From Xanthomonas arboricola (GTDB taxonomy: Bacteria; Pseudomonadota; Gammaproteobacteria; Xanthomonadales; Xanthomonadaceae): a stretch of 64,000 bases of DNA. The translations under genes were made by a program, and so were the position numbers. The stretch covers positions 1,097,573 to 1,161,572 of the forward strand of contig NZ_MIGY01000003.1 in assembly GCF_002940665.1 (NCBI RefSeq), in the 5' to 3' direction. The notes below the pieces were generated by a model. It saw only the letters and a program-made list of their open reading frames with translations. It did no database searches and had not been told where the DNA came from. Below, in pieces: positions 37,140-45,203 of this stretch (positions are counted from its first letter, which is position 1; every line of letters starts with the position of its first letter).

Positions 37140-37931
37140 CTACCTGGCAATCACCGACGTACCGGAAGGCACCATGTAGCAGGCCTGCGCTTTTCTGCAG
37201 GCATCGGCATTGAGTTCGGCGATCTGGCTGGCCAGGTACTGCTCGGGCGTCAGGCCCATGCGGTTGCGGTATGCATTATCGGCATCGGCCTTGGCGACCT
37301 GTTCCTGCTCGCGCTGCCGCTCTGCGGTCGTCGCCTCGACCAGCGTCTTGACGCGCTGTTGCTGCGCAGCGGTGAGGTTCATCTGCTGCAACACGTCCGG
37401 GTTGGGGCGCGCACGGCCGAGGGTGATGTTCTGGATCTGGATCGGCAAGCCTTGTTGCTTGACCAGCGCACTGACGTTCTGGGTGACCGACTCGTCGATT
37501 TTCCTGGCGGTATCCGGGTCGCTCATCATCTTGGTCATGTCATAGCGCTTGACCTGATCGCGCACGATGGAAGCGTACTGGCTGGCGACATTGTTCTTGA
37601 ACCAGTCCTGCCCAAACCCGGACAGCAGCAAGGCCGGCGCGGTGATCCGGTACTGGATCTGGGTCGAGAAGTCCAACAGGATATTGTCGCTGGAGGAGAA
37701 ATCGTCGAACGCCACCTGCACGGTTTGCGGGGTGACATCCACATACGACGCAGAGGTGGTCACCCAGGTGTACGTGCGCCCGGGATCGCGCACATCGTCC
37801 AGGCGGATGCCCCCCTTGCCGAAGAACAGGGGCTTATCCACCAGCACAGCCTGTTGACCAGGGTCAGGCGAGACCACCGTACACGCACAGAGCAAGCCGG
37901 CCAGCCCGAAAGCCAGCATGGAATTCTTCAT
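37140..37931 (-). CDS. SPFH/Band 7-domain lipoprotein
   Basis: The 263-residue product has a lipoprotein signal (MLAFGLAGLLCACTVV; lipobox LCAC) followed by one SPFH/prohibitin-type domain (about residues 30-200; VAFDDFSSSDNILLDFSTQI, VRDQVKRYDM) and a helical tail rich in Gln, Glu, Arg and Ala (AEATTAERQREQEQVAKADAD). It would form ring-like assemblies at a membrane. A lipid anchor rather than a transmembrane helix is unusual for SPFH proteins. A TTG three bases upstream is an alternative start. Confidence 0.85.
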   Translation of the reverse strand: MKNSMLAFGLAGLLCACTVVSPDPGQQAVLVDKPLFFGKGGIRLDDVRDPGRTYTWVTTSASYVDVTPQTVQVAFDDFSSSDNILLDFSTQIQYRITAPALLLSGFGQDWFKNNVASQYASIVRDQVKRYDMTKMMSDPDTARKIDESVTQNVSALVKQQGLPIQIQNITLGRARPNPDVLQQMNLTAAQQQRVKTLVEATTAERQREQEQVAKADADNAYRNRMGLTPEQYLASQIAELNADACRKAQACYMVPSGTSVIAR

Positions 37932-38338
37932 CAAGGTCCCCTTGAATGGACGGGCATGATGCCCTTCCGTGTGTGGGGAAGATTATCCAATCCTGGATGC
38001 GATCGCACCCCGGCCTCCCGCATGACGGGCGGCAACACGCCGCTGCATGCAAACACGTGCACACAGATCTTCCAGCCGTGTGCTGAGAGCTGAACCTGGC
38101 GCACGCCCTGCGCGGCAATTGGCTGCATCCGCAGCAGCGACGCCCTCACCGCCGCAACCTGTCCAGCCCTGTCATTGGCGCGCGCACCCAAGGATCGGCG
38201 AAAATAGCCGCGGTCCGGACGCTCCGGCCTGCGGCGGCAGCGGTCCTGGCCAGCGCGGCCGCTGGCCGCCATCCATCGTGTCCACCGCGCCGCCCGCTGC
38301 ATGCGCTTCGCCTTCTGCCGCTCTTTTCCGGATCCATC
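37932..38338. other. Divergent intergenic region, about 400 bp
   Basis: It must contain the promoters of the SPFH lipoprotein gene (minus) and the SDR gene (plus). No repeat or RNA gene was recognised. Confidence 0.3.
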
Positions 38339-39925
38339 TTGAACACCAACGCCCCGCCCCTGCCCGCCGACGACCTGCCCCTGACCGACCGCCTGCGCGC
38401 GGCGCTGGACCTGCTGGAGGCCATCGAGGCCGACCGCAGCGTGCTCGACACGCTGCCCGAGGCCGACCGCGTGCGGCTGCACCAGGTGGTGGCCAGGGTC
38501 TATCACCCCGAGCCGAAGGCGCGGCGACAGTTGCTCAAGCAGCGCGAGCGCGAGCGGCACCAGGAGAAGGTGCGCAAGGCCGAGGCGCTGCTCGAGCAGC
38601 GCGGCATCCGCGCACTTCGGCGCAAACCGGTGTTCAGCACGCCGAACTTCTTCCCGCCACATGCCGCCGGCCTGCACGACGCGCACAACGGCCACAACGC
38701 CACTGCCGCACCGGAGCCCACGCATTCGCCGGAGTTGCGCCACTGCTACGTGTGCAAGCAGAAGTTCACCCAGCTGCATCACTTCTACGACCAGATGTGC
38801 CCGGCCTGCGCCGAGCTCAATTTCTTCAAGCGCACCGAAACCGCCGACCTGCGCGGACGCGTGGCGCTGCTGACCGGCGGACGGGTCAAGATCGGCTATC
38901 AGGCCGGCCTGAAGCTGCTGCGCGCCGGTGCGGAACTGATCGTCACCACACGTTTCCCGCGCGATTCGGCCGCGCGGTATGCGCAGGAGCCGGACTTCAG
39001 CCAATGGGGCCATCGCCTGCAGGTGTTCGGCCTGGATCTGCGCCACACCCCCAGCGTGGAAGCGTTCTGCAGCCAGCTGCTGGCCACCCGCGACCGCCTG
39101 GACTTCATCATCAACAACGCCTGCCAGACCGTGCGCCGCCCGCCGCAGTTCTACGCGCACATGATGGCCGGCGAAACCGCCGCGCTGCATGAGTTGCCGG
39201 ACACCGTACGCAACCTGGTCGGCCATTACGAAGGCCTGCGCACGCCCGAACCGCTGCGCGATGCCTCGGCGATGGCGCTGCCGGCGGTGCATGGCCGCGG
39301 CCTGGACGGCGCCGACGGCCTCACCCGCGCCGCCGAGCTGTCGCAGGTGGCGCTGCTGGACGACGAGCTGGTTGGCCAGCAGCATCTGTTCCCGGAAGGA
39401 CGGCTGGACCAGGACCTGCAGCAGGTGGATCTGCGCGGGCGCAACTCCTGGCGCCTGCTGCTGGACGAAGTGCCTTCGGTGGAGCTGCTGGAGACCCAGC
39501 TGGTCAACGCCATCGCGCCCTTCATCATCAACGCGCGGCTGAAGCCGCTGATGCTGCGCACGCCCGAGCGCGACAAGCACATCGTCAACGTCTCGGCGAT
39601 GGAAGGGCAGTTCTACCGCAACTTCAAGACCACCCGGCATCCGCATACCAACATGGCCAAGGCCGCGTTGAACATGATGACGCGCACCTCGGCGGCCGAT
39701 TACCAGAACGACGGCATCCACATGAACAGCGTCGACACCGGCTGGGTCACCGACGAGGATCCGGCCGACATCGCCGCGCTCAAGGTCCAGCAGGAACGCT
39801 TCCACCCGCCGCTGGACATCGTCGACGGCGCCGCCCGCATCGTCGACCCGATCATCCACGGCGCCAACACCGGCGAGCATGTGTGGGGACAGTTCCTCAA
39901 GGACTATGCGCCGACGGATTGGTAA
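38339..39925 (+). CDS. Short-chain dehydrogenase-like protein with an N-terminal zinc ribbon
   Basis: The 528-residue frame starts at TTG 38339. About residues 1-130 are charged and helical. A CYVCKQKF ... CPAC pair (about 140-162) looks like a zinc ribbon. The rest is an SDR fold: VALLTGGRVKIGYQAGLKLL (cofactor-binding turn), DFIINNACQTVRR, an atypical NVSAMEGQFYRN catalytic strand and TNMAKAALNMMTRT. A long insertion (about 275-375) splits the fold. This combination is found in proteins from bacteria and fungi whose substrate is unknown. The TTG start has only a weak ribosome-binding site. Confidence 0.8.
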   Translation: MNTNAPPLPADDLPLTDRLRAALDLLEAIEADRSVLDTLPEADRVRLHQVVARVYHPEPKARRQLLKQRERERHQEKVRKAEALLEQRGIRALRRKPVFSTPNFFPPHAAGLHDAHNGHNATAAPEPTHSPELRHCYVCKQKFTQLHHFYDQMCPACAELNFFKRTETADLRGRVALLTGGRVKIGYQAGLKLLRAGAELIVTTRFPRDSAARYAQEPDFSQWGHRLQVFGLDLRHTPSVEAFCSQLLATRDRLDFIINNACQTVRRPPQFYAHMMAGETAALHELPDTVRNLVGHYEGLRTPEPLRDASAMALPAVHGRGLDGADGLTRAAELSQVALLDDELVGQQHLFPEGRLDQDLQQVDLRGRNSWRLLLDEVPSVELLETQLVNAIAPFIINARLKPLMLRTPERDKHIVNVSAMEGQFYRNFKTTRHPHTNMAKAALNMMTRTSAADYQNDGIHMNSVDTGWVTDEDPADIAALKVQQERFHPPLDIVDGAARIVDPIIHGANTGEHVWGQFLKDYAPTDW

Positions 39926-40059
39926 GGGCTTTCAGCGGCAGGCGCCTGTACCGGCGTCTGCCGCAAATGTTGCCGCCATGTGCAGAATGGCCGAGCTCCC
40001 TTGTCGCCCCATTGACTGTGCCACCGCTAGCGTCGGGGTCAATCAACCGAGGCGCACAC

Positions 40060-41085
40060 ATGACAGAGCACGGCAAGCCCAATCCGATCATCGACACCAT
40101 CTCCAACGTCATCGGCGCCATCCGTACCGATGACGACATGCACGACCTGGCCCAGGCGCACGATGCGCTCGAACCCAAGGCCATCGAAAAGCTGACGCCA
40201 GCCGAAGCCCGGCAGCAGCCGACCATCGCCGATGCGGTCAAGAAGCTCCTGCATGACCAAGACAAGTCCGCCGACCCGGAAGTGCTGGTGCCCGGCGTCA
40301 AGCGCACCTCCCACATCCTGGAAACGCCCGCCGGCAATCTCCCGGCCTTCGTCTATACCCCGCAGGGCGGTACCGCACTGCCGGTCATCGTCTATTTCCA
40401 CGGCGGTGGCTGGGTGATCGCCAATGCCGAAGTCTATGACGGCGGCGCGCGCGGGCTGGCCAAGGAAACCGGCGCCATCGTGGTCTCGGTCGACTATCGC
40501 CAGGCGCCCGAACACAAGTTCCCCGCCGCCTGGGACGACGCGCTCGCCGCCTACGAATGGGTGCTGGCAAACGCGGCAAGCATCGGCGGCAACCCGCAGC
40601 GCGTTGCCCTGGCCGGCGAGAGCGCTGGCGGCAACCTGGCCATCGCCACGGCGGTAGCCGCGCGCGACAAGGGGCTGCAGGCACCGACGCATATCCTGGC
40701 GGTCTACCCGGTCGGGCAGACCGGCAGCCTGCACACCGAGTCCTACATCGAGAACGCCATCGCCAAGCCCCTGAACAAGGCCATGATCGAATGGTTCGTG
40801 GGGCACCTGATCCGCAGCGACGCCGACAAGGCGGATACGCGTCTGGACCTGGTCAATGCCAACCTGCGCGGCCTGGCACCGGTGACAATCATCAACGCCA
40901 CCATCGACCCGCTGCGCAGCGACGGCGCCAAGCTGGAAGACGCCCTCAAGGAGGCCAACGTACCGGTCGAGCGCGAGGTCTACACCGGCGTGACGCACGA
41001 GTTCTTCGGTTGTGCGGCAGTGGTTGCCAAGGCGAAGGCCGCGCAGGAATATGCGGGCAAGCGGCTGCGTGAGTCGTTTCGCTAA
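40060..41085 (+). CDS. Family IV (HSL-type) alpha/beta-hydrolase, esterase/lipase
   Basis: The 341-residue protein has the hormone-sensitive-lipase signatures: oxyanion-hole HGGGW in IVYFHGGGWVI, nucleophile Ser in GESAGGN, Asp in INATIDPLRSDG and His in GVTHEFFG. The first 90 residues form a helical cap-like N-terminus with no signal peptide, so a cytoplasmic esterase acting on short acyl esters is likely. ATG 40060 is preferred to upstream starts in the same frame. A strong terminator follows 85 bp downstream. Confidence 0.92.
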   Translation: MTEHGKPNPIIDTISNVIGAIRTDDDMHDLAQAHDALEPKAIEKLTPAEARQQPTIADAVKKLLHDQDKSADPEVLVPGVKRTSHILETPAGNLPAFVYTPQGGTALPVIVYFHGGGWVIANAEVYDGGARGLAKETGAIVVSVDYRQAPEHKFPAAWDDALAAYEWVLANAASIGGNPQRVALAGESAGGNLAIATAVAARDKGLQAPTHILAVYPVGQTGSLHTESYIENAIAKPLNKAMIEWFVGHLIRSDADKADTRLDLVNANLRGLAPVTIINATIDPLRSDGAKLEDALKEANVPVEREVYTGVTHEFFGCAAVVAKAKAAQEYAGKRLRESFR

Positions 41086-41132
41086 GCAGGGCACACTGTT
41101 TGGCACGACCGTTATGCCCCGCGATAGCAGGG

Positions 41133-41164
41133 ACAGATAACGTACAAAACAGATAACGTACAAA
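41133..41164. repeat. Exact 16-bp tandem direct repeat, with an inverted core copy at 41217-41228
   Basis: ACAGATAACGTACAAA occurs twice without a gap (41133-41148, 41149-41164). Its core ATAACGTACAAA returns in inverted form (TTTGTACGTTAT) at 41217-41228, on the other side of the terminator. They lie 165-260 bp upstream of the GntR gene and may be its operators. Confidence 0.7.
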
Positions 41165-41169
41165 GACGA

Positions 41170-41206
41170 GGGCCGCCTGGCATACCAGGCGGCCCTTGTG
41201 TTTTTT
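41170..41206 (+). terminator. Rho-independent terminator
   Basis: Perfect 11-bp GC stem (GGGCCGCCTGG / CCAGGCGGCCC) with loop CATA, followed by TTGTGTTTTTT. It ends the esterase transcript. Confidence 0.92.
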
Positions 41207-41391
41207 CTGGCCTCAATTTGTACGTTATTAAAACTATTACTGCCGGGACAGGTATTGGCTCGAAGCCTGCCTCGTACACGGCACGATGTGACAAGCCTGG
41301 GACTAAAAAGGACTACCGCAGCAGCTCCTGCCGCAGCCATTGCATGTACGATCCAGCCAGGGAGGCGTCGCGGTCAGACAAGGAGTTCGTC

Positions 41392-42033
41392 ATGAGTGAA
41401 ATCCACTCCAAACGTGCAGTTGCCTATGCGCAGGTCAGGCGCGCATTGCAATCCGGGCAGTATCCGCCCGGTCAGCGCATCGACCCGGCAAAGCTGGCTA
41501 CCGAGTTCAAGATCAGCCCCACGCCGGTGCGCTTTGCCCTGTATCGCCTGGTCGGCGAAGGCCTGGTCATCGATCACGCACGCTTTGGCTTGCAGGTACC
41601 GCTGCTCACCGAGGTCGCGCTGCGGGATCTTTACGACTGGATGGACCGCCTGTTGCGGATGGCCTGCGATATCGGCGTTGCATCGACGCCGCATGCCCCT
41701 GGCCAGTTGGAGCCCACCACCGCACCTGCGGACATGGTCAAGCAAACCTGGAAGCTCTTCGACGCCATTGCCCACGCCACTGCGCATTGGTCGCTGCATC
41801 ATGCCGTCAGGCAGGCCAACGACCGGCTGGCACCGGTGCGACGTGCCAAACATGGCCTGCTCGACTCCCTCGAAGAAGAACTGGTAGAGCTCACGCTGCA
41901 CTGGCAGCGGCGCGACCTTGCGACGTTGCAAACAGCGTTGCATGCCTATCACGTACGCCGCATCCAGGCCGTGCCGCGCATCGTGGCGATTATGAATGAG
42001 CGCATCAATCAGGCTTCCAGCTTCGGCGACTGA
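41392..42033 (+). CDS. GntR-family transcriptional regulator
   Basis: The 213-residue protein has a GntR winged helix at the front (AYAQVRRALQSGQYPPGQRI, ATEFKISPTPVRFALYRLVGEGLV) and an all-helical FadR/FCD-like C-terminal domain (LYDWMDRLLRMACDIG, HWSLHHAVRQAND, ALHAYHVRRIQ). AAGGAG precedes ATG 41392. It lies directly upstream of the lasso-peptide operon in the same direction with a 246-bp gap, so it could regulate that operon, the upstream esterase or itself; this is inference. The FCD metal ligands are not obvious. Confidence 0.88.
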   Translation: MSEIHSKRAVAYAQVRRALQSGQYPPGQRIDPAKLATEFKISPTPVRFALYRLVGEGLVIDHARFGLQVPLLTEVALRDLYDWMDRLLRMACDIGVASTPHAPGQLEPTTAPADMVKQTWKLFDAIAHATAHWSLHHAVRQANDRLAPVRRAKHGLLDSLEEELVELTLHWQRRDLATLQTALHAYHVRRIQAVPRIVAIMNERINQASSFGD

Positions 42034-42279
42034 GTGTCGTCAGCGCAGCACATTGCGGGACCTGCATGCTGTGCTTGCGAGCTGCCGGCAACGTGTGCCT
42101 GATGTGGCGTGAAAGGTGCGATGCGACGCCACCGGCCAGGTTTCCACAGCCATCTTCGATGGCGGTCACACAGTGCATTTAATTATGACGGTGTTACGAC
42201 TTAATCATTTGAAAATCAATAAGCCCGCTTTTTACCTTGTCTGCGTCATGGATCCCCATGACGCAACCAGGAGACAGCG
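42034..42279 (+). promoter_or_regulatory. Promoter region of the lasso-peptide operon
   Basis: An AT-rich patch at about 42180-42240 (TTTAATTATGACGG, then ATCATTTGAAAATCAATAAG, then CTTTTTACCTTG) in otherwise GC-rich DNA lies just before the first precursor gene. Exact -35/-10 boxes could not be chosen with confidence. Confidence 0.45.
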
Positions 42280-42420
42280 ATGAACATCAATGACACCACC
42301 TACAGCGATGCGTCCAGCGAGATCACGGTGCTTGGCGTCGCCAGCACCGATACCAAAGGCGGCCCGCTGGCTGGCGAAGAGATCGGCGGCTTCAATGTGC
42401 CTGGCATTTCCGAAGAGTGA
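42280..42420 (+). CDS. Lasso-peptide precursor A1 (xanthomonin I-type)
   Basis: A 46-residue peptide with AGGAG before its ATG. The leader (26 residues) ends VLGVASTDTK, with the Thr at position -2 required by lasso leader peptidases. The 20-residue core starts GGPLAGEE and ends PGISEE. Gly1 to Glu7 would form the seven-residue macrolactam ring that defines xanthomonins, with Ile9 replacing Met9 of the second precursor as a probable plug-side residue. It matches, from memory, xanthomonin I of X. gardneri; the mature form loses the last few residues. Confidence 0.95.
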   Translation: MNINDTTYSDASSEITVLGVASTDTKGGPLAGEEIGGFNVPGISEE

Positions 42421-42468
42421 ACCCGGGGCGTGCCTATGTGCACGCCTCTCCCACCAGGAGTAGAGACC

Positions 42469-42615
42469 ATGGATACCAGCAACAACGACGCTCGTACCAC
42501 GGCGTTGGATCAGGATCTCATCGTGCTCGGCGTCGCAAGCCTGGACACACAGGGCGGGCCATTGGCAGGCGAAGAAATGGGCGGCATCACCACGCTGGGC
42601 ATCAGCCAGGACTAG
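42469..42615 (+). CDS. Lasso-peptide precursor A2 (xanthomonin II-type)
   Basis: A 48-residue peptide with AGGAG upstream. The leader (28 residues) ends VLGVASLDTQ, again with Thr at -2, and shares VLGVAS.DT with A1. The core starts GGPLAGEEMGG and continues ITTLGISQD. Ring closure should join Gly1 and Glu7, giving a seven-member ring as in xanthomonin II. The two cores share the first eight residues and then diverge, suggesting duplication with tail diversification. Confidence 0.95.
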   Translation: MDTSNNDARTTALDQDLIVLGVASLDTQGGPLAGEEMGGITTLGISQD

Positions 42616-42679
42616 GCATTGCCAACGCGCGACAGTCGCCGCTGGGCTGTACATGCCGACGGGCAACTTCCCAGGCCAC

Positions 42680-42712
42680 GGGGCGCACTGCAACGGTGCG
42701 CCCCTTCTCTCT
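42680..42712 (+). terminator. Hairpin between precursor A2 and the B gene
   Basis: Perfect 9-bp stem (GGGGCGCAC / GTGCGCCCC), 7-base loop, then TTCTCTCTC. It can weaken read-through so that precursors are made in excess over the processing enzymes. Such a hairpin between A and B is common in proteobacterial lasso operons. Confidence 0.7.
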
Positions 42713-42725
42713 CAAGGACAGCGCC

Positions 42726-43400
42726 ATGCACCGCTACACATTGCGCGACGACCTAGCGTTCTGCCGCATTGGCCAGCGCCTGGTGTTTCTGGATGTCGGC
42801 AACGACCGCTACTTCCGTCTGCCCCAGGCACTGGAGCACGCCCTGCTTGCCTACCTGGCGCAAGACCCGGTGCCGGACCTGGAGATCAACGACCTTGTCG
42901 AACGGGGCCTGCTGGTGGAACGGTCGCAAGCGACCGCCGGCCCACAGCCTTCCGTCATGCCTGTTGCGCGTAGCGCGATGGAAATGCGCATACCAGCGCG
43001 GCGACCACAGCTGTTTGAAACGCTCGAAGTGCTGGCACTTGTGCTGTCCACACGCCTGGCGTTGAAGCGCACCCCGCTTGGCAGGGTACTTGGCAGCCTC
43101 TCCGCTGGAGCACAGCGTCGGGGGATGCAGCAATGCTCGCTTGCCGGACTCGAGCAACGGCTCACCGATGCGGCAGCCGTCTTCCGGCGCTCCCGCGTGT
43201 GGGTGCCGGTGGAGATGCGCTGCCTGCTCGATTCGGTCGCATTGGCAAGATTCCTGCACAGGCGCCAGCTCGACGCCCAGGTTGTGTTCGGGGTCGCGCT
43301 CGATCCGTTTTCGGCCCATTGCTGGGTACAGACAGGCGATCTGGTCTTGAACGACACGGTCGGCAACGTCCACGCGCATACCCCCATCCGGGTGGTGTGA
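42726..43400 (+). CDS. Lasso-peptide B protein: leader recognition and leader peptidase in one chain
   Basis: The 224-residue protein joins a PqqD-like precursor-recognition element (about residues 1-70: RIGQRLVFLDVGNDRYFRLP) with a transglutaminase-like cysteine protease domain. The catalytic set is Cys166 in VEMRCLLDS, His198 in FSAHCWV and Asp210 in DLVLND. It binds the leader and cuts it off after the Thr-Xaa pair. In Gram-positive clusters these functions are split into two proteins. Its stop overlaps the ATG of the cyclase gene (TGATG), indicating coupled translation. Confidence 0.95.
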   Translation: MHRYTLRDDLAFCRIGQRLVFLDVGNDRYFRLPQALEHALLAYLAQDPVPDLEINDLVERGLLVERSQATAGPQPSVMPVARSAMEMRIPARRPQLFETLEVLALVLSTRLALKRTPLGRVLGSLSAGAQRRGMQQCSLAGLEQRLTDAAAVFRRSRVWVPVEMRCLLDSVALARFLHRRQLDAQVVFGVALDPFSAHCWVQTGDLVLNDTVGNVHAHTPIRVV

Positions 43401-45133
43401 TGTACCGCTACATCGCCTTGCTCAACCATGCGCAGGCACACCGCGATGGCGACCGCGCCGGTGTCGATGCGTCGCTGCGACAGATCGGGTTACACCTACG
43501 GCAGCGCACTGGGCACATCGATCTGTATGCATCGGACGACACGCCCGTGCTTGCCATCCCTGGTGGTGGCGCACTGATCGGCCATGTCTTCTCGCAGCGT
43601 GACAACGCCCGCTTGGTGGACGGCGCATCGCTGCATGCGTTGTCCGCAGCACAGCGCACGCGGCACCTGATCGATACGCACTGGGGCGAGTACCTGCTGT
43701 TGCATGCACCGCACGCGGATCCGTACACCGTCACCGTCATGCGCGAGCCTTCCGGCGGCGTGGCATGCGTCTACGCGCTGCCGCATGGCTTCATCACTTC
43801 GGATATCTCGATCGCCACGCATGCGGGTGTGTACGCGCGTGAGATCGACTGGGACTCCATCGCCCATCATCTGCACTACCCGCACCTCAAGACCGAGCGC
43901 ACCGGGCTTGTCGGCGTGCGCGAATTGCTGCCGGGCAGCCAGCTGTGTCTGCAGTCCAACCGCAGCAGTGTCGAACAGGTCTGGAACCCCTGGGATTTTG
44001 TCGCAGCCGCTCGGCGCCGGCACGACCCACTCGACGCACAGGCACAGGTGCGTCAGGCGGTGGCCTCCAGCGTCACGTGTTGGGCGCGGACCGATGCGTC
44101 CGTGCTACTGGAACTGTCTGGTGGCCTGGACTCTTCCATCCTCGCCGCATGCCTGAAAGACACCACCGCGCGCGTGGCATGCTGCAATCTGGTCACGCCG
44201 GTGCCTGGCGCCGACGAGCGGCGCTATGCCCGGCAGATGAGCGATCTGTTGGGCACCGAGCTGATCATACGCACCCTGGGATTCGACGCTGCACCGGTCG
44301 ATTTCGCACCGCCGGCACATGCGGTCGCGCCCAGTACCTGGTTTCTGCAGCATGCCTCCAATGCGCTGAAAGAAGCGGTCGGCACGCAGCTGGCCATCGC
44401 CAGTTTCTTTTCCGGCGGCGGCGGCGACACCGTGTTCTGCAACACCAGAACCGCCGCGCCCGCCGCAGATGCCTTCCGTGCAGGTGGCCTGCGCGCCGGC
44501 TTCAGCGCAGTCCATGCGCTTGCCGAACTGCACCAGTGCACGCTCTGGAAAGCAGGCAGGTTGACGATCAAAAAACTCCTCGCCAAGGCCGGACCGCCGC
44601 GCAAGCCGGAGCGATCGTTTCTGCCAAGCACGCAGGCTGCGGTTCCATTGCAATCGCATCCCTGGTTCGATGCCCCGCCCGACAGCCTGCCCGGTGACCG
44701 CGAACGTATCGTCGATCTGGCCGGCACCCAGGTGTTCCGCGATGGGCTGGCGCGCAGTGCGTCGTGGCACCTGCGCATGCCGCTGCTGTCGCAACCGGTG
44801 GTGGAAGCCTGCCTGACAGTGCCGAGCTGGATGTGGATCGCTGGCGGCCGCAATCGCGCCGTCGCACGCGATGCGTTTGCTGACGTGCTGCCTGCGCAGA
44901 TCCTGCATCGCCGCAGCAAAGGCACCTTCATGAACTACTCCGGCGCGGTCTATCGTCAGGGCAGGCAGCAGATCCGCGATTATCTGCTGCAGGGTCGGCT
45001 TGCAGCCCAGGGGCTGCTGGACGCCGATGCCCTGCGCCACCATTTCGACCACACCTTGGCCGACGGCGACCACAGCGTCATGCGCATCTTCGAGCTGTGT
45101 GCAGTCGAGAACTGGGTTCGTCATCAGCGCTGA
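43400..45133 (+). CDS. Lasso-peptide C protein (asparagine-synthetase-like macrolactam cyclase)
   Basis: The 577-residue protein has a glutaminase-like N-terminal domain whose start (MYRYIALL) lacks the catalytic Cys2 of true asparagine synthetase, followed by the synthetase domain. The ATP pyrophosphatase loop is SGGLDSS in LELSGGLDSSILAA, and GGGGDTVF replaces the usual SGEGGDELF. It adenylates the Glu7 side chain of the core and closes the ring with the Gly1 amine while the tail is threaded. Last gene of the plus-strand operon. Confidence 0.95.
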   Translation: MYRYIALLNHAQAHRDGDRAGVDASLRQIGLHLRQRTGHIDLYASDDTPVLAIPGGGALIGHVFSQRDNARLVDGASLHALSAAQRTRHLIDTHWGEYLLLHAPHADPYTVTVMREPSGGVACVYALPHGFITSDISIATHAGVYAREIDWDSIAHHLHYPHLKTERTGLVGVRELLPGSQLCLQSNRSSVEQVWNPWDFVAAARRRHDPLDAQAQVRQAVASSVTCWARTDASVLLELSGGLDSSILAACLKDTTARVACCNLVTPVPGADERRYARQMSDLLGTELIIRTLGFDAAPVDFAPPAHAVAPSTWFLQHASNALKEAVGTQLAIASFFSGGGGDTVFCNTRTAAPAADAFRAGGLRAGFSAVHALAELHQCTLWKAGRLTIKKLLAKAGPPRKPERSFLPSTQAAVPLQSHPWFDAPPDSLPGDRERIVDLAGTQVFRDGLARSASWHLRMPLLSQPVVEACLTVPSWMWIAGGRNRAVARDAFADVLPAQILHRRSKGTFMNYSGAVYRQGRQQIRDYLLQGRLAAQGLLDADALRHHFDHTLADGDHSVMRIFELCAVENWVRHQR

Positions 45134-45203
45134 CATTGCCTGCACTGCGTAGATGCGTGCCGTCGGCGTGCCAACATGCCACACGGAAACTGCACCACGC
45201 ACA

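Noticed and set aside
37931..39880. 649-residue open frame on the minus strand
   Set aside because: Opposite the SDR gene; no cofactor or membrane motifs and shadow composition.
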